DNA from: Paracoccus homiensis | Lineage (GTDB): Bacteria; Pseudomonadota; Alphaproteobacteria; Rhodobacterales; Rhodobacteraceae | Assembly: GCF_900111675.1 (NCBI RefSeq) | Contig: NZ_FOHO01000014.1 | Location: 1-64,000 of the forward strand | Length of the DNA: 64,000 nt | Reading direction: 5' to 3' | Shown here: in pieces, positions 7,634-15,728 of the stretch | How positions within the stretch are numbered: position 1 is the stretch's first letter | How the letters are laid out: every line of letters begins with the position of its first letter | The notes under the pieces: generated by a model | Seen by the model: the letters and a program-made list of their open reading frames with translations, nothing else | What the model was told of the DNA's origin: nothing | The model's database searches: none | Program-made: the position numbers and the translations under genes

Positions 7634-8400
7634 CAGGCATCCTCGGGCTGAAGAGCGCGAAGCATTGGCTCGGGAACGACCTGCCAGGGAAACCCATTCC
7701 ACTCTTCTCCGTCTAGAAGTCGGCCGCCGGATTTCGGCCTGGCGCCGCCCCACTGTTTGAAGAAGAATGCCACATCGTCACGGTCGCAGAGGTCCCGAAT
7801 TTTCCGGGCCCAGCCTTCCTCCATCGGTCGAGCGCGAGGCCCGCTCTCTCCTCCAACGATAGCCCACGCGACACCTTGCAGGTCGACGTCCTCGATTGGT
7901 CCGAGGAGCGGCTCAAACGAGATGAAACGTGCGTCGGAATTGATCTGCTTCAGGTACTCGATCCGGCTGCTATGCGCCGCGTCCTCGACCGAAACGCCGA
8001 GCCAGATGTGACGCGGGACTTGGCCACCCTCATATCGCTTCCGGACGTAGTTGCGCATAAGCGAGCTGCGCTTGGTGAGCACTTGGTAAACGTGCCAGTC
8101 CGCCGCTTCCATTGCATCGAACACCTGGTCGACGAAAACGCGGTCGATGTCCTTGTGGAACAGGTCGCTCATCGAATTCACGAAGATCATCCGCGGCTTT
8201 TTCCAGAGCGTCGGCTGCTTCAGCCTCGATGGCCATAGTGTCAGGTCGAAGCCCTGCTCGTAGGGGTGTCCGACGATTCCCCGCCAGCGCTCTGCAAACC
8301 GCTCAGCATAGCAGTTGTCACACCCGGGACCGACCTTCGTGCACCCGGTTACCGGGTTCCACGTGGCATCCGTCCATTCGATTTCTGATTTCTGCGCCAA
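7633..8400 (-). CDS. Phage Gp37/Gp68 family (DUF5131) three-Cys-motif protein
   Basis: The 255-residue product begins at TTG 8400, selected because GAGGTG lies 4 bases upstream and this gives the family N-terminus AQKSEIEWTDATWNPVTGC. The frame is open upstream to 8478, but that extension has no family character. Cysteines C20, C27 and C30 (GCTKVGPGCDNCYAERF) are the hallmark; the Cx6CxxC arrangement resembles an iron-sulfur cluster ligand set as in radical-SAM enzymes such as spore photoproduct lyase, but that is analogy. Other conserved blocks are FVNSMSDLFH, VLTKR, HIWLGVSVE and ISFEPLLG. It is the first gene of the TcmP pair. Members occur on phages and mobile regions; the substrate is unknown. 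Confidence 0.9.
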   Translation of the reverse strand: MAQKSEIEWTDATWNPVTGCTKVGPGCDNCYAERFAERWRGIVGHPYEQGFDLTLWPSRLKQPTLWKKPRMIFVNSMSDLFHKDIDRVFVDQVFDAMEAADWHVYQVLTKRSSLMRNYVRKRYEGGQVPRHIWLGVSVEDAAHSSRIEYLKQINSDARFISFEPLLGPIEDVDLQGVAWAIVGGESGPRARPMEEGWARKIRDLCDRDDVAFFFKQWGGARPKSGGRLLDGEEWNGFPWQVVPEPMLRALQPEDA

Positions 8401-8768
8401 CTGCCACCTCAATGATTTTGCTTGAAAAGCTAACACATGGGCGGTTCGGTACAAAGAGAGAACATGGGGCGCGCACATCGGTCACCCAACTAGCGTCGTC
8501 GGATCGGTCCGATTTCTGTTCCTTCCCCGCAGATGCGACTGTCGTCAAAGTGTGCAGGTTTGAGCGATACTTTTGTTGTTTTTTCAATAGCATGCAGGCT
8601 CTACACCGAACCAATGCAGTCGAGAGGTCCGGAGAATATCGGCCCGGAGAGACCACTTTCGGGCCTCCTGGCAGCAGGCTCGGTGCTCAACATCACCCGT
8701 ATAACCCCCGAAAACAACGAGAAAATCCGGCCGCGGACGGATCGGGAGCACGATTTCGCGAGGGCAAG
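8401..8768. other. Intergenic region between the three-Cys gene and tRNA-Ser
   Basis: No gene is supported in these 368 bases. The part nearest 8401 is AT-richer and holds a candidate promoter for the minus-strand pair. The rest lies immediately 3' of the tRNA gene, where an integrase attachment site would be expected. No second copy of the tRNA 3' end was noticed in the window. Confidence 0.5.
8427..8454 (-). promoter_or_regulatory. Candidate sigma-70-like promoter for the DUF5131-tcmP pair
   Basis: On the minus strand TTGTAC (8454-8449) and TAGCTT (8432-8427) are separated by 16 bases, about 27 bases upstream of the TTG start. The match is moderate and unsupported by other evidence. Confidence 0.3.
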
Positions 8769-8858
8769 TGGCGGAGAGGGTGGGATTCGAACCCACGGAA
8801 CCCTTGCAGGCTCAACGGTTTTCGAGACCGCCCCGTTCGACCACTCCGGCACCTCTCC
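8769..8858 (-). tRNA. tRNA-Ser (anticodon CGA), CCA encoded
   Basis: The minus strand folds as a class II tRNA of 90 bases including CCA. The acceptor arm pairs GGAGAGG (8858-8852) with CCTCTCC (8779-8773), followed by discriminator G and CCA. The anticodon loop reads TCTCGAAAA, giving CGA, which decodes UCG. A long variable arm separates the anticodon arm from the T arm GGGTTCGAATCCC. The 3' end faces the accessory region at lower coordinates, the usual side for integration of islands. Confidence 0.96.
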
Positions 8859-8956
8859 GCGCTTTCTTGGGTGGTGGCGGGGATTTAGAAGGGTAGGGGT
8901 TGAAGCGCAAGGGGGTTTCGACGAAAAATCGCGAAATTCGTATCGAAGGGCGCAGG

Positions 8957-9805
8957 ATGACCCGATTTTCTGGAGCTTGGATTGGCGCGGCAGCCGGTCT
9001 TGCGCTGTGCCATTCGACCTTGGCCGAGGCGCAGCCACGGGCGGATTCGCAACGCCTGTGGCAGGTTCTGCAACTGGATGCGCTGATGCAGGTGATGGCG
9101 GCCGAGGCGCTGGCCGAGGCCGAAACGATGGAGCAGGGCAGCTTTCCGCGCGGCGGTGACGGATTGTGGCTGGATGTGGTCGCCGAGATCCATGACCCGG
9201 CAACACTGGAATCGCTGTTCCGCGAAGGCGTTTCAGGGGCCGTCGAAGCGGTTGATCCGCAGGATCTGGGCCGGGCGCTGGATTTCTATGCGACCGCGCT
9301 GGGACAGCGTGTGATCGGGCTGGAACTGTCGGCGCGCGAGGTGGTTCTGGACCCCGCCGCCGAAGAGGATGCCGAAAGCGATTTCGCCTTTGCGCAGGCC
9401 AGTGACGATCCGCGGGTCGACCAGATCCTGCGCTTTATCGAGTCGGGCGATCTTCTGGACCTGAATGTCGCCGGGGCGATGAATGCGGCGCTGGCCTTTT
9501 CCTTTGGCTACGAAGAGGCGGGCGGCTACCAGATGCCGATGAGCGAACAGCAGCTGCTTGCCGATGTCTGGGGCCAGGAGGCGCAGATACGCGAGGATGT
9601 CGAAAGCTGGATGCTGTCCTATCTGTTTCTGGCCTATTCACCGCTGAGCGATGCGGATCTGGAGGCGTATATCCGCTTTCAGGCTTCGGATGCGGGGCAC
9701 GCCCTGTCACGGGTTCTGTCGGCGGGTTTTGATCGGTTGTTCACCGAAACCTCGCATAATATGGGTTTTGCGTTCGCCACACAGATGAGAGGGCGCGAGT
9801 TGTGA
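8957..9805 (+). CDS. trgA: TrgA-like protein (DUF2059 type), tellurite-resistance locus
   Basis: The 282-residue product is predicted to be exported: MTRFSGAWIGAAAGLALCH followed by STLAEA is a signal peptide. ATG 8957 is chosen over an open frame from 8900 because GAAGG lies 8-12 bases upstream and it places the signal peptide at the N-terminus. The body is helical with LFREGVSGAVEAVDP and ALDFYATALGQRV, as in DUF2059 proteins. In Rhodobacter sphaeroides trgA and trgB lie beside cysK and raise tellurite resistance; the order here is the same. Its stop overlaps the start of trgB by 4 bases (GTGA), indicating translational coupling. Mechanism not known. Confidence 0.78.
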   Translation: MTRFSGAWIGAAAGLALCHSTLAEAQPRADSQRLWQVLQLDALMQVMAAEALAEAETMEQGSFPRGGDGLWLDVVAEIHDPATLESLFREGVSGAVEAVDPQDLGRALDFYATALGQRVIGLELSAREVVLDPAAEEDAESDFAFAQASDDPRVDQILRFIESGDLLDLNVAGAMNAALAFSFGYEEAGGYQMPMSEQQLLADVWGQEAQIREDVESWMLSYLFLAYSPLSDADLEAYIRFQASDAGHALSRVLSAGFDRLFTETSHNMGFAFATQMRGREL

Positions 9806-10872
9806 CAAATCCTGTGCTGTTGATCGGGCCCTTGGCCGAGCCTGCGGTCTGCGATGCCTTGGGCGTTCGGGGCGAGGTGTTGACCCTGCCCGGGTCCTTG
9901 TCCGGTGCGGACCGTCATGGGTTGCAGCGCGGCGACTGGCCCGTCTATGGCGCTGGTAACGGCCAGATCGCCGCCCGCAGGGTTGAACCGAACGCGCAAT
10001 TGCATCGCTTTGCGGCGGTGATGGGCCTGCATGAAATTCGGATCGACGGGCAGCCTGCCCTGGGGGCGTGCGATGGGCGGGCCTACGGGGTTTGGATTGC
10101 GGATCGGCAGGGGGATCTGTTGGCCGAATTGGTGCGGATGATCCTGGCCGAGCCTGCGGATCTGGCCGCGGATCGCATCGCGGCGCGGTTGCCGATGATG
10201 GGGGTCTGGGCCTCTAGCTGCCTGCGTGCGGCGGCGGGGCCGCGCAGCGGTGGGAATGTGGTGGCGCCGCGCGGGCCGGGCGATATCCGCGTCAGCCATT
10301 ACGAACAGCCCTATGCCGGGTATTTCGCCATCCGCAAATGGCAGCTGACCCACCGGACCCATGATGGCGGCATGACCCAGCCGATGACGCGCGAGGGCTT
10401 CGTTTCGGGCGATGCGGTGGTCGTGCTGCCCTATGATCCGGTGCGCGACCGGGTCCTGGTGATCGAGCAGTTCCGCCTTGCCCCCGCCTTGCGGCAGGAT
10501 CCGCAGCCTTGGCTACTGGAACCGATCGCGGGCCGCGTGGATGCGGGCGAAACCGTCGAGGCGGCGGCCCTGCGCGAGGCCAGGGAAGAGGCGGCCTTGC
10601 AGATCGACCGCCTGATTCCCGGCATTCATCACTATCCAAGCCCCGGCGCGCTGGGGGAATTCCTGTATATGTTCGTTGGTCTTGCCGATCTTCCCGACGA
10701 TGTGACCGGTGTTCACGGACTGGACAGCGAGGCCGAAGATATCCGTGGGCATCTGCTGTCGCGGCAGCAATTGCGCGACATGGTGATGGCCGGACAGATC
10801 ACCAACGGCCCCTTGTCGATGCTGTCGCTGTGGTTGGAAAACCGGCCGGATCTGATCGCCGGGGAACCGTAG
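9802..10872 (+). CDS. trgB: TrgB-like NUDIX hydrolase (ADP-ribose pyrophosphatase type)
   Basis: The 356-residue protein has two parts. Residues 1-155 contain GLQRGDWPVYGAGNG and similar segments of a gamma-glutamylcyclotransferase-like fold; residues 180-350 are a NUDIX domain. The NUDIX box reads G-x5-E-x7-REAREEAAL (GRVDAGE, then TVEAAAL, then REAREEAAL), with Ala in place of the usual late Gly. The surrounding YDPVRDRVLVIEQFR and PWLLEPIAGR are typical of ADP-ribose pyrophosphatases. The GTG start overlaps the trgA stop. TrgB of Rhodobacter sphaeroides has this role in tellurite resistance; the natural substrate is not settled by sequence. Confidence 0.85.
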   Translation: MTNPVLLIGPLAEPAVCDALGVRGEVLTLPGSLSGADRHGLQRGDWPVYGAGNGQIAARRVEPNAQLHRFAAVMGLHEIRIDGQPALGACDGRAYGVWIADRQGDLLAELVRMILAEPADLAADRIAARLPMMGVWASSCLRAAAGPRSGGNVVAPRGPGDIRVSHYEQPYAGYFAIRKWQLTHRTHDGGMTQPMTREGFVSGDAVVVLPYDPVRDRVLVIEQFRLAPALRQDPQPWLLEPIAGRVDAGETVEAAALREAREEAALQIDRLIPGIHHYPSPGALGEFLYMFVGLADLPDDVTGVHGLDSEAEDIRGHLLSRQQLRDMVMAGQITNGPLSMLSLWLENRPDLIAGEP

Positions 10873-10969
10873 GCGCGATCGCCCGTTGTCAGATGGTGGC
10901 GGGGTTGCCCCCGTGGTCCGGCCATGTGTAGGTAAACGTCACATACGCATCTGACAGAAGGCCGGACCT

Positions 10970-12001
10970 ATGCGAATTTGCTCTGATCTTTCCGACGCGA
11001 TCGGAAACACGCCGCTGATCCGGCTGAACCGCGCCAGCGACGAAACCGGCTGCGAGATTCTTGGCAAGGCCGAGTTTCTGAACCCCGGCCAATCGGTCAA
11101 GGACCGTGCCGCATTGTACATCATCCGCGACGCGGTGGCGCGCGGCGATCTGAAGCCGGGTGGTACCATCGTCGAAGGAACCGCGGGCAATACCGGTATC
11201 GGCATCGCGCTGGTCGGGGCGTCGCTTGGGTTCAAGTCGGTGATCGTGATCCCCGAAACCCAGAGCCAGGAAAAAAAGGACATGCTGCGTCTGGCCGGGG
11301 CCACCCTGGTCGAGGTGCCGGCAGCCCCTTACAAGAACCCCAACAACTATGTGCGCTATTCGGGTCGTCTGGCGGCGGAACTGGCCAAGACCGAGCCGAA
11401 TGGCGCGATCTGGGCGAACCAGTTCGACAACATCGCGAACCGTCAGGCGCATGTCGAAACCACCGGGCCGGAAATCTGGGATCAGACGAATGGCAAGGTC
11501 GATGGCTTTATCTGTGCCGTCGGTTCGGGCGGGACACTGGCCGGGATCGCCATGGCGCTGCAACCACGTGGCGTCAAGATCGGTCTGGCCGATCCCGAAG
11601 GGGCGGCGCTGTATTCGTTCTATACCACGGGCGAATTCGACAGCCCCGGCAGCTCGATCACCGAGGGGATCGGGCAGGGCCGCATCACGGCCAATCTGGA
11701 AGGCTTCACGCCCGACATGGCCTATCGCATTCCCGATGCCGAGGCGCTGCCGGTGGTCTTTGACCTGCTGGAATACGAAGGCCTGTGCCTGGGCGGATCG
11801 TCCGGGATCAATGTCGCCGGCGCGATGCGCATGGCCCGCGACATGGGGCCGGGCCACACCATCGTCACGATCCTTTGTGACTATGGCAACCGCTATCAAA
11901 CGAAACTCTTCAATCCGGAATTTCTGCGGGCCAAGGGCCTGCCCGTGCCCGGCTGGATGACATCGGGCCGTTCTGACCTTCCGGAAGTATTCGAGGACTG
12001 A
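10970..12001 (+). CDS. cysK: Cysteine synthase A (O-acetylserine sulfhydrylase)
   Basis: The 343-residue PLP enzyme makes cysteine from O-acetylserine and sulfide in the cytoplasm. The PLP lysine is in NPGQSVKDRAA, the substrate loop is EGTAGNTGIGIA, and the phosphate-binding and C-terminal GGSSGINVAGA segments are intact. It is slightly longer than the classic CysK (about 310-320), as in related alphaproteobacteria. It lies 97 bases after trgB, in the same order as in the Rhodobacter trgAB-cysK locus, where cysteine/thiol metabolism is linked to tellurite tolerance. Only 5 bases separate it from the following channel gene. Confidence 0.95.
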   Translation: MRICSDLSDAIGNTPLIRLNRASDETGCEILGKAEFLNPGQSVKDRAALYIIRDAVARGDLKPGGTIVEGTAGNTGIGIALVGASLGFKSVIVIPETQSQEKKDMLRLAGATLVEVPAAPYKNPNNYVRYSGRLAAELAKTEPNGAIWANQFDNIANRQAHVETTGPEIWDQTNGKVDGFICAVGSGGTLAGIAMALQPRGVKIGLADPEGAALYSFYTTGEFDSPGSSITEGIGQGRITANLEGFTPDMAYRIPDAEALPVVFDLLEYEGLCLGGSSGINVAGAMRMARDMGPGHTIVTILCDYGNRYQTKLFNPEFLRAKGLPVPGWMTSGRSDLPEVFED

Positions 12002-12006
12002 ACTGC

Positions 12007-14493
12007 ATGTTACGCGCGCTCATAGCCGTCTTTCTGACGGCGTTGATGCTGATTGCCTCGCCTGTGGCCGCGCAGGATACGGCGATCAACTATGAGGAAT
12101 GGGAAACCGTTGCGAGCAAGGCCGAGGATCAGCTGTCTGAGCCCGAGGTCCCAAACGAAACGCTGGCCCAGACGCGCCAGCAGGTCGTCGAATGGCGAGC
12201 CCGGTTCGATCAGGCACAGGACGCCAATTCGGGCCGGATCTCGACGGTAAATCAACAACTCGCCGCCCTTGGCGATCCCCCGGCCGAAGGGGAGTCTGAG
12301 GACGAGGAAGTCGCCAATCGCCGGGCGGTTCTGGAAAAGCAGCTGGCCGAATTGCAGGCCCCGCGTCTCAGCGCGGTCGAGGCGTTCAGCCGCGCGGATG
12401 CGATCATCAAGCAGATGGACGAGGCCACTGCGCGGCGTCAGGCAACGGCATTGGCGCGGGTGTCGCCTTCGCCGCTTTTGCCGTCCAGCTGGCTGGCCGC
12501 GGGTGAAGACACGCTGCAACTGGCCGAAGGGCTGTGGCTGGAAGGCGAGGATCGCAGCACCGATCAGACCATCTGGCAACAGCTGAAGCCACAACTGCCC
12601 AAGGTGCTGGCCTATCTGGCGGCCGCGATCGTGCTGCTGACCTATGGTCGCTGGTGGGTCGATACGCTTCCCTCGCGCCTGTCGGCCCGCGCCTCTGAAC
12701 ATTCGCGCGCCGTGGTCGTCTTTGTCACCTCGCTGGGGCAAATCGCGATCCCGATGATCGGGCTGTATCTGCTGATCAGCGCGATCACCGCCAGCGATCT
12801 GCCGGGTCCGTATTCACGGCCCTTCTGGGACGCGTTGCCGATTGCGGGCGTGATCCTGTTCAGCGGGTTGTGGCTGACGCGTCAGCTGTTCCCGGCGAAG
12901 GCGATCAACTACGACACGCTGACCATGCAGCCCAAGCCACGCAACACCGCGCGTCGCATGACGGTCATGCTGTCGCTGGTCTTTGCGGTCCATTCGCTGC
13001 TGTCGCAGGCACTTTTGCAGGGGTCGGGCCTCTACGAGCGGGTCGAGGACAGCCAGAACCGCGTGCCGATGGTTTTCAGTGATGCCGGTTCGGGCGTCAT
13101 TCATTATGTGCTGGTGCTGCTGGCCGGGCTCGCCCTGTTCCGTCTGGGCAAGGCGCTGCGCAGTCTGCGCCGCGTCGATTCGGGCGAGGCGCAGACTTAT
13201 CGCCATACGATCCTGTCGGTCGTGGGCACGCTGACCCGGATCCTGGTGATCGCATCGGTCATCATCGGCGCGATGGGCTTCGTGACATTCGCGAATGTGC
13301 TGATCTGGCCCTGGTCGCTGACACTGGCGCTGATCGCGTTGCTGATCTTGTTGCAGGATTTCATCGCCGACCTGTTCGACATGCTGAAGCGCGGGCAGGA
13401 AGGCGCGCGCGACGGGCTTGCGCCGCTGCTGATCGGGTTTTCGCTGATCCTGCTGTCGATCCCGCTGTTCCTTGTCATCTGGGGTGCCCGTCGCACCGAC
13501 CTGGCCGAGATGTGGAACAATTTCCGGCAGGGGATCAGCCTTGGCGGCATCACCCTGTCACCGGGATCCGTGCTGACCTTCTTTGTGCTGTTCGCGATCG
13601 GCTATTCGATCACGCGCGGCGTTCAGGGCGCGTTCCGCAGCTCGATCCTGCCCAAGACGCGGCTTGATGCGGGCGGTCAGAACGCCGTCGTATCCGGGAT
13701 AGGCTATGTGGGCATCGTCATTGCGGCATTGATCGCGATCACTTCGGCGGGCATCGACCTCAGTTCGCTGGCGATCGTGGCAGGTGCGCTGTCGGTCGGT
13801 ATCGGTTTCGGTTTGCAGAATATCGTGTCGAACTTCGTGTCCGGCATCATCCTGCTGATCGAGCGTCCAGTCAGCGTTGGCGACTGGATCAGCGCGGGGG
13901 GCCAACAAGGCATCGTCAAGCGCATCTCGGTCCGTTCGACGCAGGTCGAAACCTTCGACAAGACCGAAGTGATCGTCCCCAATAGCGATCTGATCAGCCA
14001 GCCGGTCACCAACTGGACCCGCCACAATCAGACCGGGCGGATCATCATTCCCGTCGGCGTCGCCTATGGCAGCGACACCCGCCGCGTTCAGGAAATCCTG
14101 ATGGAGATCATCGAGGATCAGCCGCTGGTGACCATCGACCCGGCCCCCGCGGTGCTGTTCCGCGCCTTTGGTGCCGACAGCCTGGAATTCGAGATCCGCG
14201 CCGTGCTGTCGGATGTGGGGGCAGGGCTGGGCGTCACGTCCGAGGTCTGTCACCAGATCGCGGAACGCTTCAAGGCCGAGGGGCTTGAAATTCCCTTCGC
14301 TCAGCGAGACATCTGGCTGCGCAATCCCGAAACCTTGCGGGGCGACGGGGCGCGTCAGGATCGGGAAGATCAGCCCAAGCCCATCGCACAAACCCGTCAG
14401 GACGCCCCGCGCCCGGACCCTCGGATCGCCTTTGACGATGCCGATGACGGTGCCGACATGCCCGACGCGGGCGGCGACGGCGACGGACGCTAG
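12007..14493 (+). CDS. MscS-family mechanosensitive channel with N-terminal DUF3772 domain
   Basis: The 828-residue inner-membrane protein has a signal peptide (MLRALIAVFLTALMLIASP, then VAAQ), a periplasmic coiled-coil domain (about 25-170, DUF3772 type), and roughly ten membrane segments. The C-terminal MscS core carries SVGIGFGLQNIVSNFVSGI and then LIERPVSVGDWI, the pore-lining TM3 and beta-domain start. The tail is Asp/Arg/Gly-rich and probably disordered. It likely opens under membrane tension to release osmolytes. It follows cysK by 5 bases, so it is probably co-transcribed, and a strong terminator lies downstream. Confidence 0.9.
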   Translation: MLRALIAVFLTALMLIASPVAAQDTAINYEEWETVASKAEDQLSEPEVPNETLAQTRQQVVEWRARFDQAQDANSGRISTVNQQLAALGDPPAEGESEDEEVANRRAVLEKQLAELQAPRLSAVEAFSRADAIIKQMDEATARRQATALARVSPSPLLPSSWLAAGEDTLQLAEGLWLEGEDRSTDQTIWQQLKPQLPKVLAYLAAAIVLLTYGRWWVDTLPSRLSARASEHSRAVVVFVTSLGQIAIPMIGLYLLISAITASDLPGPYSRPFWDALPIAGVILFSGLWLTRQLFPAKAINYDTLTMQPKPRNTARRMTVMLSLVFAVHSLLSQALLQGSGLYERVEDSQNRVPMVFSDAGSGVIHYVLVLLAGLALFRLGKALRSLRRVDSGEAQTYRHTILSVVGTLTRILVIASVIIGAMGFVTFANVLIWPWSLTLALIALLILLQDFIADLFDMLKRGQEGARDGLAPLLIGFSLILLSIPLFLVIWGARRTDLAEMWNNFRQGISLGGITLSPGSVLTFFVLFAIGYSITRGVQGAFRSSILPKTRLDAGGQNAVVSGIGYVGIVIAALIAITSAGIDLSSLAIVAGALSVGIGFGLQNIVSNFVSGIILLIERPVSVGDWISAGGQQGIVKRISVRSTQVETFDKTEVIVPNSDLISQPVTNWTRHNQTGRIIIPVGVAYGSDTRRVQEILMEIIEDQPLVTIDPAPAVLFRAFGADSLEFEIRAVLSDVGAGLGVTSEVCHQIAERFKAEGLEIPFAQRDIWLRNPETLRGDGARQDREDQPKPIAQTRQDAPRPDPRIAFDDADDGADMPDAGGDGDGR

Positions 14494-14512
14494 GGGCGGC
14501 TTTCGAACACGG

Positions 14513-14547
14513 AAAAGGCGGCGCAGTTTCCCTGCGCCGCCTTTTTT
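14513..14547 (+). terminator. Rho-independent terminator after the MscS gene
   Basis: AAGGCGGCGCAG pairs with CTGCGCCGCCTT across a 5-base loop and is followed by six T residues in all. The left arm starts with AAAA, so it may also act for the convergent minus-strand gene ending at 14570. Confidence 0.92.
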
Positions 14548-14569
14548 CATGCCGCCGGATCGGGTCGTG

Positions 14570-15664
14570 TCAGGCGACCAGCGTGGGGGGCCTGATCTGG
14601 TCGTCCTCGCTGCCGTCATCGGGCAACCCTTCGCGCGACAACAGCACCGCCACCGGGCGCAGCCACGGGATGTGGGCACAGACGATCATCAGGGCCACCA
14701 TGATCGGGACCGCAAGAAACATCCCCGGAATGCCCCAGATCGCGCCCCAGAAAGCAAGGCTCAGGATGATGCCAAAGCTGGACAGGCGCAGCGTCTGACC
14801 CAGCAGCATCGGGTCCAGAACGTTGCCGATGACGAATTGCACCAGCGTGCAGGCCAGCCCGACCACGACCGTCAACGTGGTATCGCCCGACAGAACGAAG
14901 GCCAGAACCGCCGCGATGGCGGTCGCGATGATCGACCCCAGCGAGGGGATGAAGTTCAGGATGAAGGTCAACAGTGCGATCGGCCCCGCAAGGCCCAGCC
15001 CGGCCAGCGTGAAGATCAGCCAGACCGCGACGGCGGTCACCGCGCTGACACCGGCCTTCACCACCAGATAGCGGTTCACGCGATGCATGATCGAGGCGAT
15101 GATCCGGCGCACGCCCATCGCGCGGTCCGGGTCACCGATCAGCCTTTCCATCTTGGTGGGGAACCAGACCTGTTCGGCGAACATGAAGCCGACGAACAGG
15201 ATCACAAGCACGCTGCCCGACAACACGCCCGAGGCCTGCCCGGCCAGCGAACGGATCCAGCCGGTGATGTTGAAATTGGAAATCGCCGTCAGCACGCGTT
15301 CCTGTGCCTCGGGGCCAAGCCAGCCGGTCAGCGTGGGCAGGGCGGCCTGCGCCTGTTCGGCATAGGTGATCGCGGTCAGCACCACCTCGTTGACCTGTGA
15401 CACGATGGTGGTCGAAATCCACAGGATCGCCAGCGTGATCCCGATCAGGGCCAGCGTTGTGCCCAGCCATTTCGGCACTTTCAGCCGGTGCGAGATGGCA
15501 AAGATCGCATCCGTGGTCAGTGAAAACAGAATAATGGCGATGGCCAGCGAAATCAGGATGAACCGCGCCTGAACCAGCATGAACAGCAGCAGGCCAAAGG
15601 CGATGATGCCCAGAAACCCTGTCTGCAACCTTTCCCGAAGAACCGTTTCCCGCGAGTTGTCCAA
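14570..15664 (-). CDS. AI-2E family transporter (PerM/YdgG-like permease)
   Basis: The 364-residue integral membrane protein has about eight hydrophobic segments in the AI-2E family pattern: two at the N-terminus, a central soluble stretch, and a cluster ending LAVPIMVALMIVCAHIPWL. Start TTG 15664 is chosen because AGGGA lies 5 bases upstream and it gives the N-terminus DNSRETVLRERLQTG; the frame is open further up, but that overlaps gyrA. Known members export diverse solutes, and autoinducer-2 is not implied here. It lies just downstream of gyrA on the same strand, behind a hairpin. Confidence 0.88.
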   Translation of the reverse strand: MDNSRETVLRERLQTGFLGIIAFGLLLFMLVQARFILISLAIAIILFSLTTDAIFAISHRLKVPKWLGTTLALIGITLAILWISTTIVSQVNEVVLTAITYAEQAQAALPTLTGWLGPEAQERVLTAISNFNITGWIRSLAGQASGVLSGSVLVILFVGFMFAEQVWFPTKMERLIGDPDRAMGVRRIIASIMHRVNRYLVVKAGVSAVTAVAVWLIFTLAGLGLAGPIALLTFILNFIPSLGSIIATAIAAVLAFVLSGDTTLTVVVGLACTLVQFVIGNVLDPMLLGQTLRLSSFGIILSLAFWGAIWGIPGMFLAVPIMVALMIVCAHIPWLRPVAVLLSREGLPDDGSEDDQIRPPTLVA

Positions 15665-15688
15665 GTATTTCCCTGTCGTTTTTATAGA

Positions 15689-15719
15689 CGACGGGCCGGC
15701 GCATCGCACCGGCCCGTCG
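15689..15719 (-). terminator. Hairpin between gyrA and the AI-2E family gene
   Basis: An 11-bp perfect stem, CGACGGGCCGG with CCGGCCCGTCG, encloses a 9-base loop. On the minus strand, the direction of gyrA, it is followed by TCTATAAAAA rather than a T-run, so termination may be partial. Confidence 0.6.
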
Positions 15720-15728
15720 CAATGAAGA

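Noticed and set aside
8401..8858. Attachment-site duplication of the tRNA-Ser 3' end
   Set aside because: No second copy of the tRNA 3' segment was noticed by eye in the window; it may lie outside.
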